Shown here in pieces: positions 11,190 through 22,298 of a stretch of 64,000 nt of DNA. Location of the stretch: contig QEOQ01000221.1 in NCBI GenBank assembly GCA_010279815.1, positions 135,864 through 199,863 on the forward strand. The letters are read 5' to 3'. Both the position numbers and the translations under genes were made by a program. Each line of letters begins with the position of its first letter. The stretch's first letter is position 1. The DNA comes from Brachionus plicatilis (taxonomy: Eukaryota > Rotifera > Eurotatoria > Ploima > Brachionidae). The notes below the pieces were generated by a model, which was not told the origin of the DNA, ran no database searches, and saw only the letters and a list, made by a program, of their open reading frames with translations.

Positions 11190-12686
11190 TTAATTTTTAC
11201 TTTGAACATTTATGACAATTCGACGAGATTTGCTCAAAAAGATTTCGTCTACAATCAAAATCAAAATTTCAATTATCTCAGCAAAACTTAAAACACTAAT
11301 TCCAATAAAAAGACCTAATAGTCCACCAATACTTGAGACCAAATCTACAATATCCATTTTTTCCAACTCTTCAATACTCTCATACTCCAATGAATCATAA
11401 AAAACATTAACCTTGAATGAATTTTCCTTTACATAATCTAATGAATAATTTTTCGAAGAATTTTTCTTTTTCATTAATTCAACTAAACCATTGGCAACCA
11501 GATCAGTTGGGTAATCGGTAAGAGATACCGTATAGTCGTATTCTATTCTTTCACATTCCAAAGGACAATCTTTTTCGCATTTCTTACTCACATCTGAATT
11601 GGAAAAAAATTCGATAAACTGTAGCGATAAACATTTAAATTCATTTTTGGAATTACAAATCGGTGACAATTTAAAAAAGGGTTTATTTGGGTCTGAACAC
11701 TTACATTCTGAAATAAGTCTACTCTGATAGCATACTTCAAAACAAAGATATTGGGAATAGGACTCTGCCTGAGTCTTGGTTGCTTGGTATATTTCAGAAG
11801 AGAAAAATTTTGAATGGTCTTCTAAGCAGTCGCTGTATGGATGGGGAATTTTTTTAATCATTCTTTTTCTAACATTGATGTTGGTTATATATTTAGATGC
11901 CACATTTATTCCACGCCACGGATTTACTCTGGTTTTTGGATCAAATAGTGAAATATGAATTCCTCTGGATTCACTCAAGTCTGTAAATTCGTCAATTGTT
12001 TTTGAAAGAAATTCCATTCTAAAGCCATAAATTGATCCCACATTTGTCTGCTTGGAGAATTCTTTCCGGCTTCCATTTCTGTATTTCCCAGTGTTGAATA
12101 AATAACAACTACCAAAATAGTTTTCCAAATACCAAATAAATTCCTCGGTTTCACAACTTTGAATTCCAAAAAAGCAGCTTACCATATATGAATCTAGATT
12201 GAAACCAAATGATTTTTTGGTTTCGTCAGAAACATTGTAATCAAATGATTTTAATCTAGCATAGTAGTTAAAATAGTCGATGTTTGAGCTCTCTTGATAA
12301 ATTGACGAAACTATCTGAGAAAAAAAGCTTGAATTAAGAATATTTCCAATATTTGAAGAATTAACTAATTCAGTTTTAAAATTGTAGCCTTGAGGCGTCA
12401 GAAACATTTCGTTGTGGCATATTGATAAAGCCGGCAATTCCAAAGGCAGCTTAATCTTACGCCGTACAATAGTAGTAACCTCATATTTTGTATAATTAAC
12501 CACGCTTTTTATGACAAAAAAGCAGCAAAATCCGATGCTCAAGAGAATACAAAGTGTCCAAATGATCTTCAGAATTGGTTTTTCATTTTTGAAGATTTTT
12601 GGAAATCCATGACTGCTTGAATCCAATATCCAATTTTTTAGCTTGTTCTTTAAATTTTTGTTTGAGCCTTGTGTAGAGCTGATCAT
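11190..12686 (-). CDS. DEG/ENaC family sodium channel subunit
   Basis: A single exon encodes 498 residues with the complete subunit layout. The N-terminus carries the gating HG motif at residues 26-27 (SSSHGFPKIF). The first membrane helix is about 38-60, followed by LPALSICHNE, the equivalent of the FPAVTIC post-helix motif. A large cysteine-rich ectodomain contains YLCFEVCYQSRLISECKCSDP and a C..DCP.EC stretch. The second membrane helix near the C-terminus includes GGLLGLFIGISVLSFAEIIE, with the G-x-S selectivity filter. Trimeric channels of this family pass sodium and are gated by acid, peptides or force; the gating stimulus here cannot be read from sequence. Length is normal, there is no intron, and a poly(A)-like AATAAA lies downstream on the minus strand near 11122-11130. 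The next gene (ribophorin I) is divergent, 2.2 kb away. Confidence 0.93.
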   Translation of the reverse strand: MISSTQGSNKNLKNKLKNWILDSSSHGFPKIFKNEKPILKIIWTLCILLSIGFCCFFVIKSVVNYTKYEVTTIVRRKIKLPLELPALSICHNEMFLTPQGYNFKTELVNSSNIGNILNSSFFSQIVSSIYQESSNIDYFNYYARLKSFDYNVSDETKKSFGFNLDSYMVSCFFGIQSCETEEFIWYLENYFGSCYLFNTGKYRNGSRKEFSKQTNVGSIYGFRMEFLSKTIDEFTDLSESRGIHISLFDPKTRVNPWRGINVASKYITNINVRKRMIKKIPHPYSDCLEDHSKFFSSEIYQATKTQAESYSQYLCFEVCYQSRLISECKCSDPNKPFFKLSPICNSKNEFKCLSLQFIEFFSNSDVSKKCEKDCPLECERIEYDYTVSLTDYPTDLVANGLVELMKKKNSSKNYSLDYVKENSFKVNVFYDSLEYESIEELEKMDIVDLVSSIGGLLGLFIGISVLSFAEIIEILILIVDEIFLSKSRRIVINVQSKN

Positions 12687-14848
12687 TTTTTCTTATTGAA
12701 AAAAGATTTGATTTTTATTGATAAAAAAAATTTATTTAAATCGATAAAAAAATGTGAGGCACATTTTTATTTAAAAAGTGTAAATAAAAAGCTTTTTATT
12801 TTTTTTTAATTCTGTTTATTCTTTAAAAACAAATTTAGTTCGTGGCATAATTTAATTAATTTAACTATTTTTTTTTTAACTTTATTGTTGTGCTTAAAAA
12901 AAAAAAAGTTATGAGTTCTTTGGTTTGTTCCGATTTTACAGGATTTTTTTTAATGTAGAACTTAAGTTAAAATTTATTTTCTAAATAATGATACTGAAAA
13001 AATTTTTCTAGTTTAAAACTTTTTCTGATTAAAATTTTTAATGGTATTTAAAAAAGTCAATCTAGTTCAATTGACATTTAATAAATTAAGCTTGATATAT
13101 TATAAATTTTTAAATTAATCGATCTTCATTTTGAGGCATAAAAAATCATCAAAAAATAATAAATGAAATTTTTTAAGTCATTTTGCTCTGTTTATTTTAA
13201 TTTTTTTTTAACTTTGTGCTAATTTTATTTAACAATTTCAATCTTAAATTTTAAAATTAAATTCAGCATAAATTTCATTGAAAAATAATAAAATTAAGTA
13301 ATTGAGAAAAGAAGTTTTCGATTTTTTTTTATTGATAAATTACAGGCAAGTTTAAAAAATCTAAGTTCAAGATCAAGTAAAAAAAATTTTAATAAACAAA
13401 TTTTCCTTTTCAAAATGTATTTTGTTCACCAGTTTTTACATTTTACATTATTTAAAAATTACACTAATCTCTTTAGAATGAGATGCATTTTGACTCTTTA
13501 GAAATAATAATAATAATAAAAAGTAATTAGAAATTAAATTTAATGTCTTCAAAAAAAAATGAAAAGTAATTGACAAAAAAAGAAAAAATAACCGGAAATA
13601 AAAAAGATTCTTTTGAAACTGAAAATTTTATTTTTTTAAAATTTAATTTTTTGTAATATTTTTCATTTATTTTTTTGAAAATTATTCAAAAGAAGACCTG
13701 GAAAAAAATTATCGAAACCATAGTGAAAATGTTTTAATAACAATAAATTCGAATGTCATCTTATTTACTTTTCTGAAGGCAATAAACATAGAAACAATTG
13801 TTAATTTCCTTACTTTGACTTCAATCTACTTATTTTTAAATGGATAAATGTTTTGCAAGAATAAATCAATCTAAAGAAATGTTGCTTATTAAAATAAATC
13901 CTTTTAGACTCAGAATAGAAAGCTATTTTTTTTACTTAAAGCTTTTCTGAATTTGGTGTTAAAAGTGAAAGGAATGATATTTCCGCGGTAGTTGTATGCA
14001 GATTTAAAAAAATATAAAAAAATTTATTCCAAAAATATTTGTAGAAAAGATCGATCTTTTGATTTTATTACTTATTTAGAATTTTAATATTTGAAATTAA
14101 TTTTTAAATTTAATTCTAATTTTGAATGCTAGATACAAATACTTTTGAAACAAAAAATTTCAAAATAAACTACAAAAAATCAATTTAAAAAAATTTAGAT
14201 TTAAATATCGATTTTATCAATGGATTTAGAAAAAAATTTTTTTAATCTAAATATAAAGCATGTAACATTGAAATTATTTAAATAAATTTTATTATCTAAA
14301 TAAAAACTCTTTGAATTTAAATGATATTTTGAATTGATCCTCAACTTCAAGATGCCTTTAATTTTCAATAAAAAAAAAGAGAAAAATTCAAACTAAATGA
14401 TTTATTAAAACTTTTAAAAATATTTTTGCTTTGCAAAAAAAATATGGATCTGAAAATTTAAAAAAAAATTGGTGGTCAGTATTTTTGTTTAACCCATTTT
14501 TGTCAATTTCAACAAATAAACAATTTTAGATAAATAAAATAATAAATTTCTAAATTTTTGCAACAATCTGTATTATTTTAGCAGGTAAATTGTTAACTTA
14601 CTAATGAATTTAGCGTTCAGCTAGTGAAGGTAAATTAGCTGGATGACGTTTAAAATTTTCCTCCAAAATAACACTGTTTAAAATTTAACTTTTCGTCCAA
14701 AAATACATGCATAGAAAATTTGAAAATTTTAACTTTATTAAAAAAAGAAAAAAAAATCTTAATACGTGTTCAACCTAATCGAAATTTAAAATAAAAAAAA
14801 ATATACTTTTTTTTTCTTCAAAAAAATTCCTAATCTATTAATTTTAAG
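12687..14848. other. AT-rich intergenic region between divergent genes
   Basis: Between the start codons of the DEG/ENaC gene (minus) and ribophorin I (plus) I see no supported gene, RNA or transposon. It holds long A and T runs and a short AAT microsatellite near 13505. Both promoters must lie here, but no specific element stands out. Confidence 0.5.
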
Positions 14849-17800
14849 ATGAAAATTCTCTCTTTAATTTGCTGCATTTTGCTCGGGACTGTGGCCCTCA
14901 TCCAAGCGGACTCAAACGCTGACTTGATCAACGCCAAAGTCGACAGAACAATTGACTTAACATCGCACTTGGTTCGCATTACAAGTCTAATAACTGTGGA
15001 AAACAAAGCAACTAGTGGTTCACTCAAAAGCTATACATACACTGTGGAGCCAGCACACGCTAAAAGCGTTGCTTTTGTCGGAGCACATGTAATCTCTTTC
15101 TCTTCTCTATCTTCTCTGGTATAAAAACCCCTATTTTTTAGTCAGTCGAGGGCAAGAAACAAAAAGCAAAATTGAATGTAGTGGAAGTATCCAAAGATTC
15201 AGAGAGAGGTTCTTTGTACCGTGTTGATTTTTCTGAAGAGCTGTCAGCTGGCAAAAGCGCTCAAATCCAAGTTGAAGTTGTGCTCTTTGGTCTGGTCCGT
15301 CCTTATCCAGAGGAAATTTCCCAGCATGAAAAACAACTAGTTGTCTTCAAAGGAAACCATTTCTACTATTCATTGTATCCAACCAGGAGCCAGACTACCT
15401 CAGTGAATTTGGCCAGTGACAAGACTGAGAGCTATTCCCAGCTTAAGCCCACTTCCAAAAGCGATTCCACCATCACCTATGGTCCTTATGAAAGCAGCAA
15501 ACCTTTTGAGCAAAATGAGCTGAGTGTTCACTTTGAGAACAGCTCTCCGTTCTTGACTGTGACCAACTTGCACAGAATCATCGAAGTTTCGCTGTGGGGA
15601 AACATTGCTGTCGAGGAGACCATTGATATGAGCCATACTGGCGCCAAATTGAAGGGTTCTTTCTCCAGATTTGACTACATGAGACGTCAGGGCGGACAGT
15701 CGTCAGTAAAGGCGTTCAAAACTCTTCTGCCCACAGCTGCAGCCGATGTCTATTACAGGGACGAAATTGGAAACATTTCCACCTCTAATTTGAGAGTGCC
15801 TAGCAAGTCTAAGGGAGAACCTGTCGAGTTAGAGCTCAGGCCCAGATTCCCGCTGTTCGGTGGATGGAAAACTCACTACACTGTTGGTTACAACTTGCCT
15901 GTTTACCAATACCTCCACAATTCAGGTAATGTATTTTTTTTGTTAAAAAAATTATGCGCTTTTTTTAGTTTTATTAATTAAAAAAAAAATTAAAAAAAAA
16001 TATTTTCTTCAAAGTAAAATAAGGATTTTTTTTTTCATAAGTGATAACGTGAAATTTAAAAAAAGCTAATTTTCGTTCATCAATTCAGAGATTTAAATTT
16101 TTTGAAAAATATTTGGGTAGATTCTGCGCAAAATGTTAAATTTAAATTAAATGAGAGTATGGTCTGAATATTTTATTTTTTCTTGATGAAAAATTAAGTT
16201 TAGTATTTATCAGAAATGTTTATAAGTCCCAAAAAAACGTCCAAGTTGGGACTTAAAAAATTTTTTTCTTTTAAAGTCCAGACTTTTTTTTAAATTTGCT
16301 AGATCAGACTTCATATCGAAAAATTTATATACTCTTGGGTTGTCTAATGCAATAGATTTTCCATATATCGGAATTTTCTTGCAATTTTAGCATAAATGTC
16401 TTCACAATTCTTCTTCATTATTCAAAATTTTTAAGTCCGGACTTGGAATTTTTTTAAAAAAAAAAATTTAAATTCTTTGCTCGCACTTTGAAAAGAAAAA
16501 AAAAAAAAAGTCCGGACTTGGACTTGACTTGAAACTTGTGACTTTTAAACAACTCTAGTATTTAATAAGTGAAAAGACAGTTTTGAAACATTTTAAATCT
16601 GATCATTTAATTCTAAAATTTATTTTGAATATTTAAAGTAAAAATTAATTTTAGTCTCACTTTAAAAAAAAAAATTTGATTGTTTTATAATGAGTAGCCC
16701 TATTGATACATAATGTGTAAAATACAATAAATAAAAATTTTGAATTGAATTTCAAAAATATATTTTTAATACAAATTAATAACAAAAAATATAATTTTAA
16801 ACCTAATTTAAGTCTAATCTAACAAAAAAAATATGGCAGTTTTTTTTCATTTAGATTTTTTTTCAATTTTTGTCTCATTAAGTCCAAAGAGAGGTTGTAA
16901 TTCTGTTGATTTAAATGAAATCAAATAATTTACTTGGAAATTGATTTAGATTAAAGGCTAAATATCAATTGAACTAATTCTAATTCTAATTTATTTTTAG
17001 AATTTTTTTAATTAAAAAATGAGATTTTGCCAATTTTAGTGCATTTAAGTCTACGAAGGTCAAAAAATAACAAGTTAGAGTCTTCAAAAATTAATCAGTA
17101 GTATTATAAACTCTATTTTGCTAATTATTTTATTTTTTTCAATAATTCTTAATATTGTTGAAGAAAAAAAAAGGATCCAGAATTTTTTTAGCATCCTTGA
17201 TTGGGAATTTTGGTCAAAAAAAAAATATTGAAAATGCCAAAGTTTAAGTTCTGACGGACCAAAACATGTTCTGTAAATTGTAGTAGCTGATACATCCTCT
17301 GTACCACAACTTAAAGTTGAGTTGGATTTTTAATATCATATGATATCCCAAATTCACAATGTTCTGAATTTTGCAGAATTTACAGAATCAGTATATTGGT
17401 GGTACAAGGAATATATCAGCTGCTACAATTAACAGAACATGTTTTGGTCCGTCAGAACTTAAGCTTTGGCATTTTCAATATTTTATTTATTGTACCAAAT
17501 TTAGTAAATTTTTTGACTTTGACTTTTTATTTTTTGAAGATTAAACAACTATTAAAAAAAAAGCTTGAAACTGAAAAAAACTGATTTTGTTGAAATTATT
17601 GTGTAATTTAAATTTTCCTAAAGAAAATAGAAATTGTAAAAAACTGGAGAACTTTAAAATTAAAAATTTTAATACATATCTTACCACAGTTATCTAAAAG
17701 TCAAAAGTCTCAAGCCAAGTCCGAACTTTAATTTTTTTTCTTTAAAGATTGGACTTGCATTTGGCTTAAGACTTATAACTTTTAAACAACTCTGCTTTCA

Positions 17801-19240
17801 GTTGAGCTTCTTTTCAGAATTTAAAAAGATCAAAAATATAAGTTGATACTATTTTTTTAGATTAAATAAACTTAACAAAATCTTGAAAAGTTAAAAGATA
17901 ACATTTGAAAAAAAATGTATTTAATTTAAAATTAAAAGAAAATAAGTGAATTTGTCATGATTTTTCAGAGTTGTGTTCAAGTCTGAAAGGCAATTTAAAG
18001 TTATTGACAAACTTTTTGTTCAAAAATGTTTCAAAATATTTTATAAATTTTAGTCAATTACTTTAAATTTATTTGATAGAATATTTTAAAAAAATTCTAT
18101 TAATAAATAGCATAATTGTTTCATTGGGTTCACATCAAGAATATTTTTCTCTAATATTTTTTCTATATTATTTTTAATTGATTCAATCTTTTTTTTTTTG
18201 ATAAATTACTAAATAATAAATTGTCCAGAAAAAAATCTATTCATAAACATATTTTTACATTTAAAACAAAATTGAAAAATTCAAACAGTAAATTTTGTTT
18301 TAGGTATTGCTTTTAGTCTTAAGGTAAAGAAAAATTAATACTGTAAACGTATTAAAAAGAATTAATACAGAGACTTTTTTGTGGGTTTAGCTAATAGAAT
18401 GTCACATGATGTGTCCTAAAATTTTCATGTCTTAAATGATGATTTAAAGCATTCAGGGACGTAATACAGAACTATAATGTTGATGAATGCCGCTGATTAA
18501 GACATTTAAATTTTTTTGATTATTTTTTATCTAATTTAAATTTTTTTATAATTTTTATTTTAAGGTTCAAATTTTGCCTTGAAAGTAAAATTATTGGATC
18601 ATGTGTATGACGACCAATTGATCGAGAATGCCGACATAAAGATCATTTTGCCAGAATATGCCAGCAATATTGAAGTTGTAGCTCCATACAAAGTTGATCG
18701 AAGACCTGACCAGAAACACTTTACATATTTGGATACAGTTGGTAGACCTGTTGTTGTAATTAACAAAAAATATGCAGTTGAAAATCACGTTCAAGATATT
18801 AAGGTACTATATTTTTCTTTTTGAGTTCTTAAAAGTGATGAGGTAAACATTCAAGGGACGTAATTCTAAGTTTAATTGTGCTGAGTAATGCTTCTGATTT
18901 AAGAACATTTATAAAGACCTGTGATGATTTTTTAGCATTCAAGGGACGTAATTCTTAGCTAAAATGCTGAGTGATGTCTCTGAGGTCAAATAAAACAATT
19001 CAAATTAAAAATTTAATTTTTTTTTTTTTCAGATTAAATTTACATACAATAAATTAATGTTGATTCAAAAACCTATTTTGGTAATAGTGTTCTTTTTCGT
19101 GTTATTCTTCGCTGCTATTTTGATATCAAAATTTGATTTTTCAATTGTTCCACAAGTTCAAGTAAGAGCTGTTTTTAAAACTTAAAATTTTTTGCTAACT
19201 TTTAAATTTTTTTTTAAAGGAACATGCCAAGAGCGATTAA
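14849..19240 (+). CDS. RPN1: Ribophorin I (oligosaccharyltransferase subunit OST1/RPN1)
   Basis: Five exons join cleanly: 14849-15088, 15142-15925, 18565-18803, 19033-19161 and 19220-19240, giving 470 residues. It begins with a signal peptide (MKILSLICCILLGTVALIQA). Recognisable family blocks are HYTVGYNLPVYQYLHNSG, LLDHVYDDQLIENADIKIILP, APYKVDRRPDQKHFTYLD and TVGRPVVV, which parallel human ribophorin I closely. Exon 4 carries the single membrane helix after FTYNKLMLIQKP. The protein is a subunit of the ER oligosaccharyltransferase that transfers the dolichol-linked glycan to asparagines. It stops soon after the helix (EHAKSD), so it lacks the long cytosolic coiled-coil tail of the human protein (about 607 residues) and is nearer to yeast Ost1 (about 476). 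Exon 1-2 intron is 53 bases; intron 2 is 2.6 kb and contains repeats and a snoRNA; intron 3 contains two snoRNAs. Confidence 0.94.
16210..16556. repeat. Foldback repeat(s) of the AAGTCCGGACTT family in RPN1 intron 2
   Basis: The stretch opens with TATAAGTCCC and closes with TGTGACTTTTAAACAACTCT. It contains AAGTCCGGACTT-like cores near 16280, 16433 and 16510. It is probably two overlapping or nested copies of the dispersed family. Confidence 0.5.
17222..17484. repeat. Long imperfect palindrome in RPN1 intron 2
   Basis: About 85 bases at 17222-17306 (containing GACGGACCAAAACATGTTCT) reappear inverted at about 17399-17484 with roughly 90 percent identity, around a 90-base spacer. The transcript could fold into a long hairpin. 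Most likely it is a MITE; no target duplication was identified. The plus-strand open frame across the right arm has no recognisable domain. Confidence 0.7.
17687..17797. repeat. Foldback element of the AAGTCCGGACTT family
   Basis: The left end reads TCTAAAAGTCAAAAGTCTC and the right end ATAACTTTTAAACAACTCTG, in inverted relation, with a CAAGTCCGAACTT core. It has the same layout as the units at 4942-5045 and 48072-48160. Confidence 0.5.
18427..18505 (+). ncRNA. Box C/D snoRNA, copy 1, predicted 18S rRNA 2'-O-methylation guide
   Basis: A terminal stem ATGTCTTAA (18427-18435) with TTAAGACAT (18497-18505) brackets a C box ATGATGA (18436-18442) and a D box CTGA (18493-18496). Internally, GGGACGTAAT precedes a CAGA D'-like box, and TGATGA near 18481 serves as C'. 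GGGACGTAAT is complementary to ATTACGTCCC, part of the highly conserved 3' region of many invertebrate 18S rRNAs just before CTGCCCTTTGTACACACC. By the rule of the fifth base upstream of D', the predicted target is the A of that ATTACG. It lies on the sense strand of RPN1 intron 2, 60 bases before exon 3, a usual spacing for intron-encoded snoRNAs. I believe human SNORD82 targets the equivalent site, but that is from memory. Confidence 0.85.
18565..18803 (+). other. RPN1: RPN1 exon 3 (listed because it is isolated between snoRNA-bearing introns)
   Basis: This exon starts in phase 1 with GSNFALKVK and ends in phase 0 at QDIK before GTACTA. It lies between snoRNA copy 1 (intron 2) and copies 2 and 3 (intron 3). 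It is part of the ribophorin I gene entry. Confidence 0.9.
18825..18906 (+). ncRNA. Box C/D snoRNA, copy 2, same 18S guide
   Basis: A terminal stem GTTCTTAAA (18825-18833) with TTTAAGAAC (18898-18906) encloses a C box GTGATGA (18835-18841) and a D box CTGA (18894-18897). The guide ATTCAAGGGACGTAATT precedes a CTAA D'-like box, with the same fifth-base register as copy 1. It lies in RPN1 intron 3, starting 21 bases after the splice donor. The stem sequence differs from copy 1 while pairing is kept, which supports an RNA function. Confidence 0.85.
18916..18987 (+). ncRNA. Box C/D snoRNA, copy 3, same 18S guide
   Basis: C box GTGATGA (18921-18927) and D box CTGA (18980-18983) are bracketed by a short GACC/GGTC stem (18916-18919, 18984-18987). 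The guide ATTCAAGGGACGTAATTCT is almost identical to copy 2, followed by a CTTA D'-like box. The distance from the D box to the 3' splice site is about 49 bases. It shares intron 3 with copy 2, which is unusual because most animal introns host a single snoRNA. Confidence 0.82.
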
Positions 19241-19839
19241 TTCAATTAAGTCAATGGTTAACTTTTAATTCCAGTTTCAATAGATTTTAGTCCTTTAAGG
19301 AAAGTTATATAATGTTGTTTTCTCTTTTTTTTTTTGAGTGTTTTTGAACAATCATCAATAGGTTAGCTCTTGCTCGTATAAACTAAAGTGGTTCTAAAAT
19401 TGATTTAAACATTTACACAATAAGTAAATTAAACAAAACTATTTAATTTATTCATTTTTGGTTACGAAAAAGATTTTATTTCTTATTTTTTTTAAACACT
19501 AATTCAAATAAATGTTTTAAAAATCAAATTTTTTTCTTTTAAAAATTCAGAATAAAAATGTGAATGAACCTTTTTTTATCGAAACATTAAGAAAAATCTT
19601 TTAAATCGCTACAACAATTTGATTGAAAATACTTTTTAATTTTCAATTGTTTTTCAAAAAATGCTAACTGCCTGATATTTGCACAGATTTTTCAGACTTC
19701 CGAAGTAGGTGAAATAAAAGCTTTTCACTTTCTTCTATCTGCAGAACAAGCTTTTGACCATTAGAACAAAAGTATTAAAATTTTTTTTTCTTGTATTGGA
19801 AGTTTTGTATGAAATCATAATTCCTTTTTAGACACAAAA

Positions 19840-20490
19840 ATATGTTTTTATTTTGTCACATGGCCATTTTTTTCTGGACGTAAGTAAACGTTGCCACAAA
19901 AATAGGAAATTCATCCAGCTATCAAAGACGTGCCACTGATTTTAATACTTAGACTCAAGGGGTTAAAATTATTAAGTATAATAAGATTACTCCAAAAAAA
20001 AAGGTTTAGAGTCTCATACATCTATCTACATCAACACCTTGGAAAACAATCATTTACCATCTGTTGAACTTCCATTTTAGCCAAATGACCTTTGGAATGC
20101 AAGATGGTGCTTCGGCTTCATACCACTCACTCAGTAAGCGACTGGTTCAAAGGAATAGAACATTTAGGTTCTGCCATGCTGTGTCTGTTCACCAGATCTC
20201 AACCCAATTGAGAACTTATGGTCATACATGGATGCCAAAATGGTAAACACTAAAGTAACGTCTATTGAGCATTTTAAAGAGGTTTTACAGAAAGAATATC
20301 AGAAAGAGATAATTGTATCCATTTTTTCCTTGGTATATTTTTTAGGGGTGTTTTTTTTCACTTAATTTTTTTATTTGGGTTTTATGTTTTTGGATTGATG
20401 ATAAATATAAATTTTAAAAAAAGACGCTTTTTTTATTTTCTCTCCTATTATATACTTATAAACAAAACTTTTGCAACATACTGTATATAT
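19840..20490 (+). pseudogene. Tc1/mariner transposase relic
   Basis: The tract around 20020-20260 contains decayed fragments of a Tc1-type catalytic domain: QDGAS, a frame-shifted SPDLNPIENLW-like stretch (DLNPIENLWSYMDAKM across frames near 20195-20245), and KVTSIEHFKEVLQKE downstream. About 100 bases near 19915-20015 and the CATCAACACCTTGGAAAAC block near 20030 match the minus-strand relic at 36030-36830, so both belong to one family. The end TTGCAACATACTGTA near 20470 looks like a Tc1 inverted-repeat end. Multiple frameshifts and stops make it inactive. Confidence 0.75.
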
Positions 20491-20599
20491 GGGAATATAT
20501 CAAAAAATAGCGGACTAAATAATAGTCGTTTCAAATAATGGTAAATATCAAATAATATTTTTTAAATAATTGTTTTCAAATATTATTAATTCAATAGTT

Positions 20600-20980
20600 A
20601 TTAACTCTGCCCATATGGCCGGTCCCAAGCCCGGATGAAAAAAGAGGAGGGGTGATGATGATGCAGGCGCATAGAGGCCGGGATGAGGAGGCTTGCAAGC
20701 TAGAGCTGATGATAGTCTGTTGGGTCCAAGAGCCTTAGTGAAAAAAGTAAAGTGTCTTTAGTTTGGATAAGCTTGTATCCAGATATAGATACGCTTGGTT
20801 TGTGGTTCCAAGCTAGTCTAAATAGTTGCCGAGTTCGCAGCCATTAAGTGCTCGGATGAATGGCGCTGTTTATGATGAACGTCCCCATATGTAACTTTGG
20901 CCGCTGACTGTTGAGTTGCAATCATACCGTTGCCGGTCCCAAGTCCGGATGAGAAAATGAGAGGGTAAGGACAAACAGTG
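20600..20980. repeat. GC-rich repeat block with duplicated CCGGTCCCAAG motif
   Basis: In a window that is mostly A and T, this block is far richer in G and C. GCCGGTCCCAAGCCCGGATG near 20619 recurs as GCCGGTCCCAAGTCCGGATG near 20931, each followed by an AAAA...GAGGGG/GAGAGGG tract. From memory, similar CCGGTCCCAAGCCCGGAT motifs occur in repetitive elements, probably non-LTR ones, of many animals; I cannot confirm a family. A micro-repeat of TGTACGGTT occurs three times at about 21098-21130. No open frame of note. Confidence 0.5.
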
Positions 20981-21299
20981 TGACTTGACAGATAAACATA
21001 CGAGAAAAAGTTTATTAAATATTTATTTTGAAAAAAAAAGATTCGGCTCAGACTCTTTTAAAATTAATTTAGCTAATTTAACAGGGTATATGGTTCGCCT
21101 TGTACGGTTTGTACGGTTTGTACGGTTCGGCTGAATCTTGAAGCGGATTTAGCAGTTGATTTTGGAGCCGATGTAGCTGGAGCAGTCAATTTTGTGATAG
21201 TTTGCTTGATGGTTTCGAACCGAATATATATAATTGATACAATATTTCAATTTTTTTTTTAAATTTTAATTTTAATTTTTAATTAGCGCTTTTTCAATT

Positions 21300-21990
21300 T
21301 AGATAAAGGTGCAATTCTTTATTTTTAATAGTATGAGAAAGACAGTTGTTCAGTCTCTTTCAATTAATTTTTTTATATTAAATGAGAAGCACCGCTCATT
21401 CTCGTATATATATCTTTTAACATGGCGAACGGCTTTTGATTTTTTTGTCAAATACAACCATGTTAAATTTTTGAAACTAATTTTATATATATATTATATT
21501 AATAAAGCTTATGATTGTATATTAAATCTGTTTATTCGAAATTAAAGTAAAAGTATCGTAATATAAATTAATTTAATTGATACTATAGGAAAAATGTTTT
21601 TATGTAAAGTAAAAAAAAAATAAAGTTATGTCATAGTTTACTAGAGAAAAAAATTAATTCTTTGATAAAGCACCATTGTTTGATTTAGCTGGGCTACCTT
21701 TTTTTTCAACATAAACAAATTCTCTCACATTATCGTCTGAGTAGTAGTTTAGTAACTTGCAAAGACAGATTAAATGCTTACATATGCCAAATTCAAGAAA
21801 ATATAGGCAGCTGCAATAAGAGGGTTTCAACAATACATAATATTTGTTATCATTGTTGATAATTCTGTAAGCAGATAAAGAATCAATCATGCTAAAGTCC
21901 GACAGCATTAATTCATCTGCTTTAACGATCAAACTGTAATCAAATTTAACTTGAGATATACCTAAGTCATTTTATATAGTTTGATTTTAA
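21300..21990 (-). pseudogene. Mutator-like (MULE) transposon relic with SWIM zinc finger
   Basis: A minus-strand frame (21654-21932) encodes CSCLYFLEFGICKHLICLC, a SWIM finger (C-x-C...C-x-H), followed by a basic KKGSPAKSNNGALSK tail like the C-terminal end of MULE transposases. The rest of the transposase is absent. About 80 bases at 21393-21475 are found inverted at the very end of the window (63923-64000) at roughly 90 percent identity, so this is one end of a dispersed element family. Confidence 0.65.
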
Positions 21991-22298
21991 ATTAAAAAGC
22001 TTTTACTTTATATTAGCAAATATATCTTTAGAAAAAACAGCTTTACTTTATTGAAAAAAAAATCTTTATTTTAATTAGCCAGCCAAGTTTAATTAGTGAT
22101 AAAAAAGTCTAGGCCATTTTATTTGGTGTAATTCAGACAAAACTAATTTAAAATAAAATGAAACAAAAAAAATTATCAGAAATTTATTATCTCTCAAGAA
22201 ATATAAAACAACATTAAAAGTAAATTGAAAACCTTAACAAAGTGAATAATAAAAATTAATTATTATCAAAAAAAGAAAAAAAAAAGGTAAAAAAAGGC
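21991..22298. other. AT-rich intergenic spacer
   Basis: This is the 3' flank of the minus-strand OATP gene. I see only A/T-rich sequence, with no supported gene or repeat boundary. Confidence 0.4.

Noticed and set aside
17396..17584. Small gene in RPN1 intron 2
   Set aside because: Half of it is the right arm of a palindrome and the rest is AT-rich; no homology or splice signals support it.
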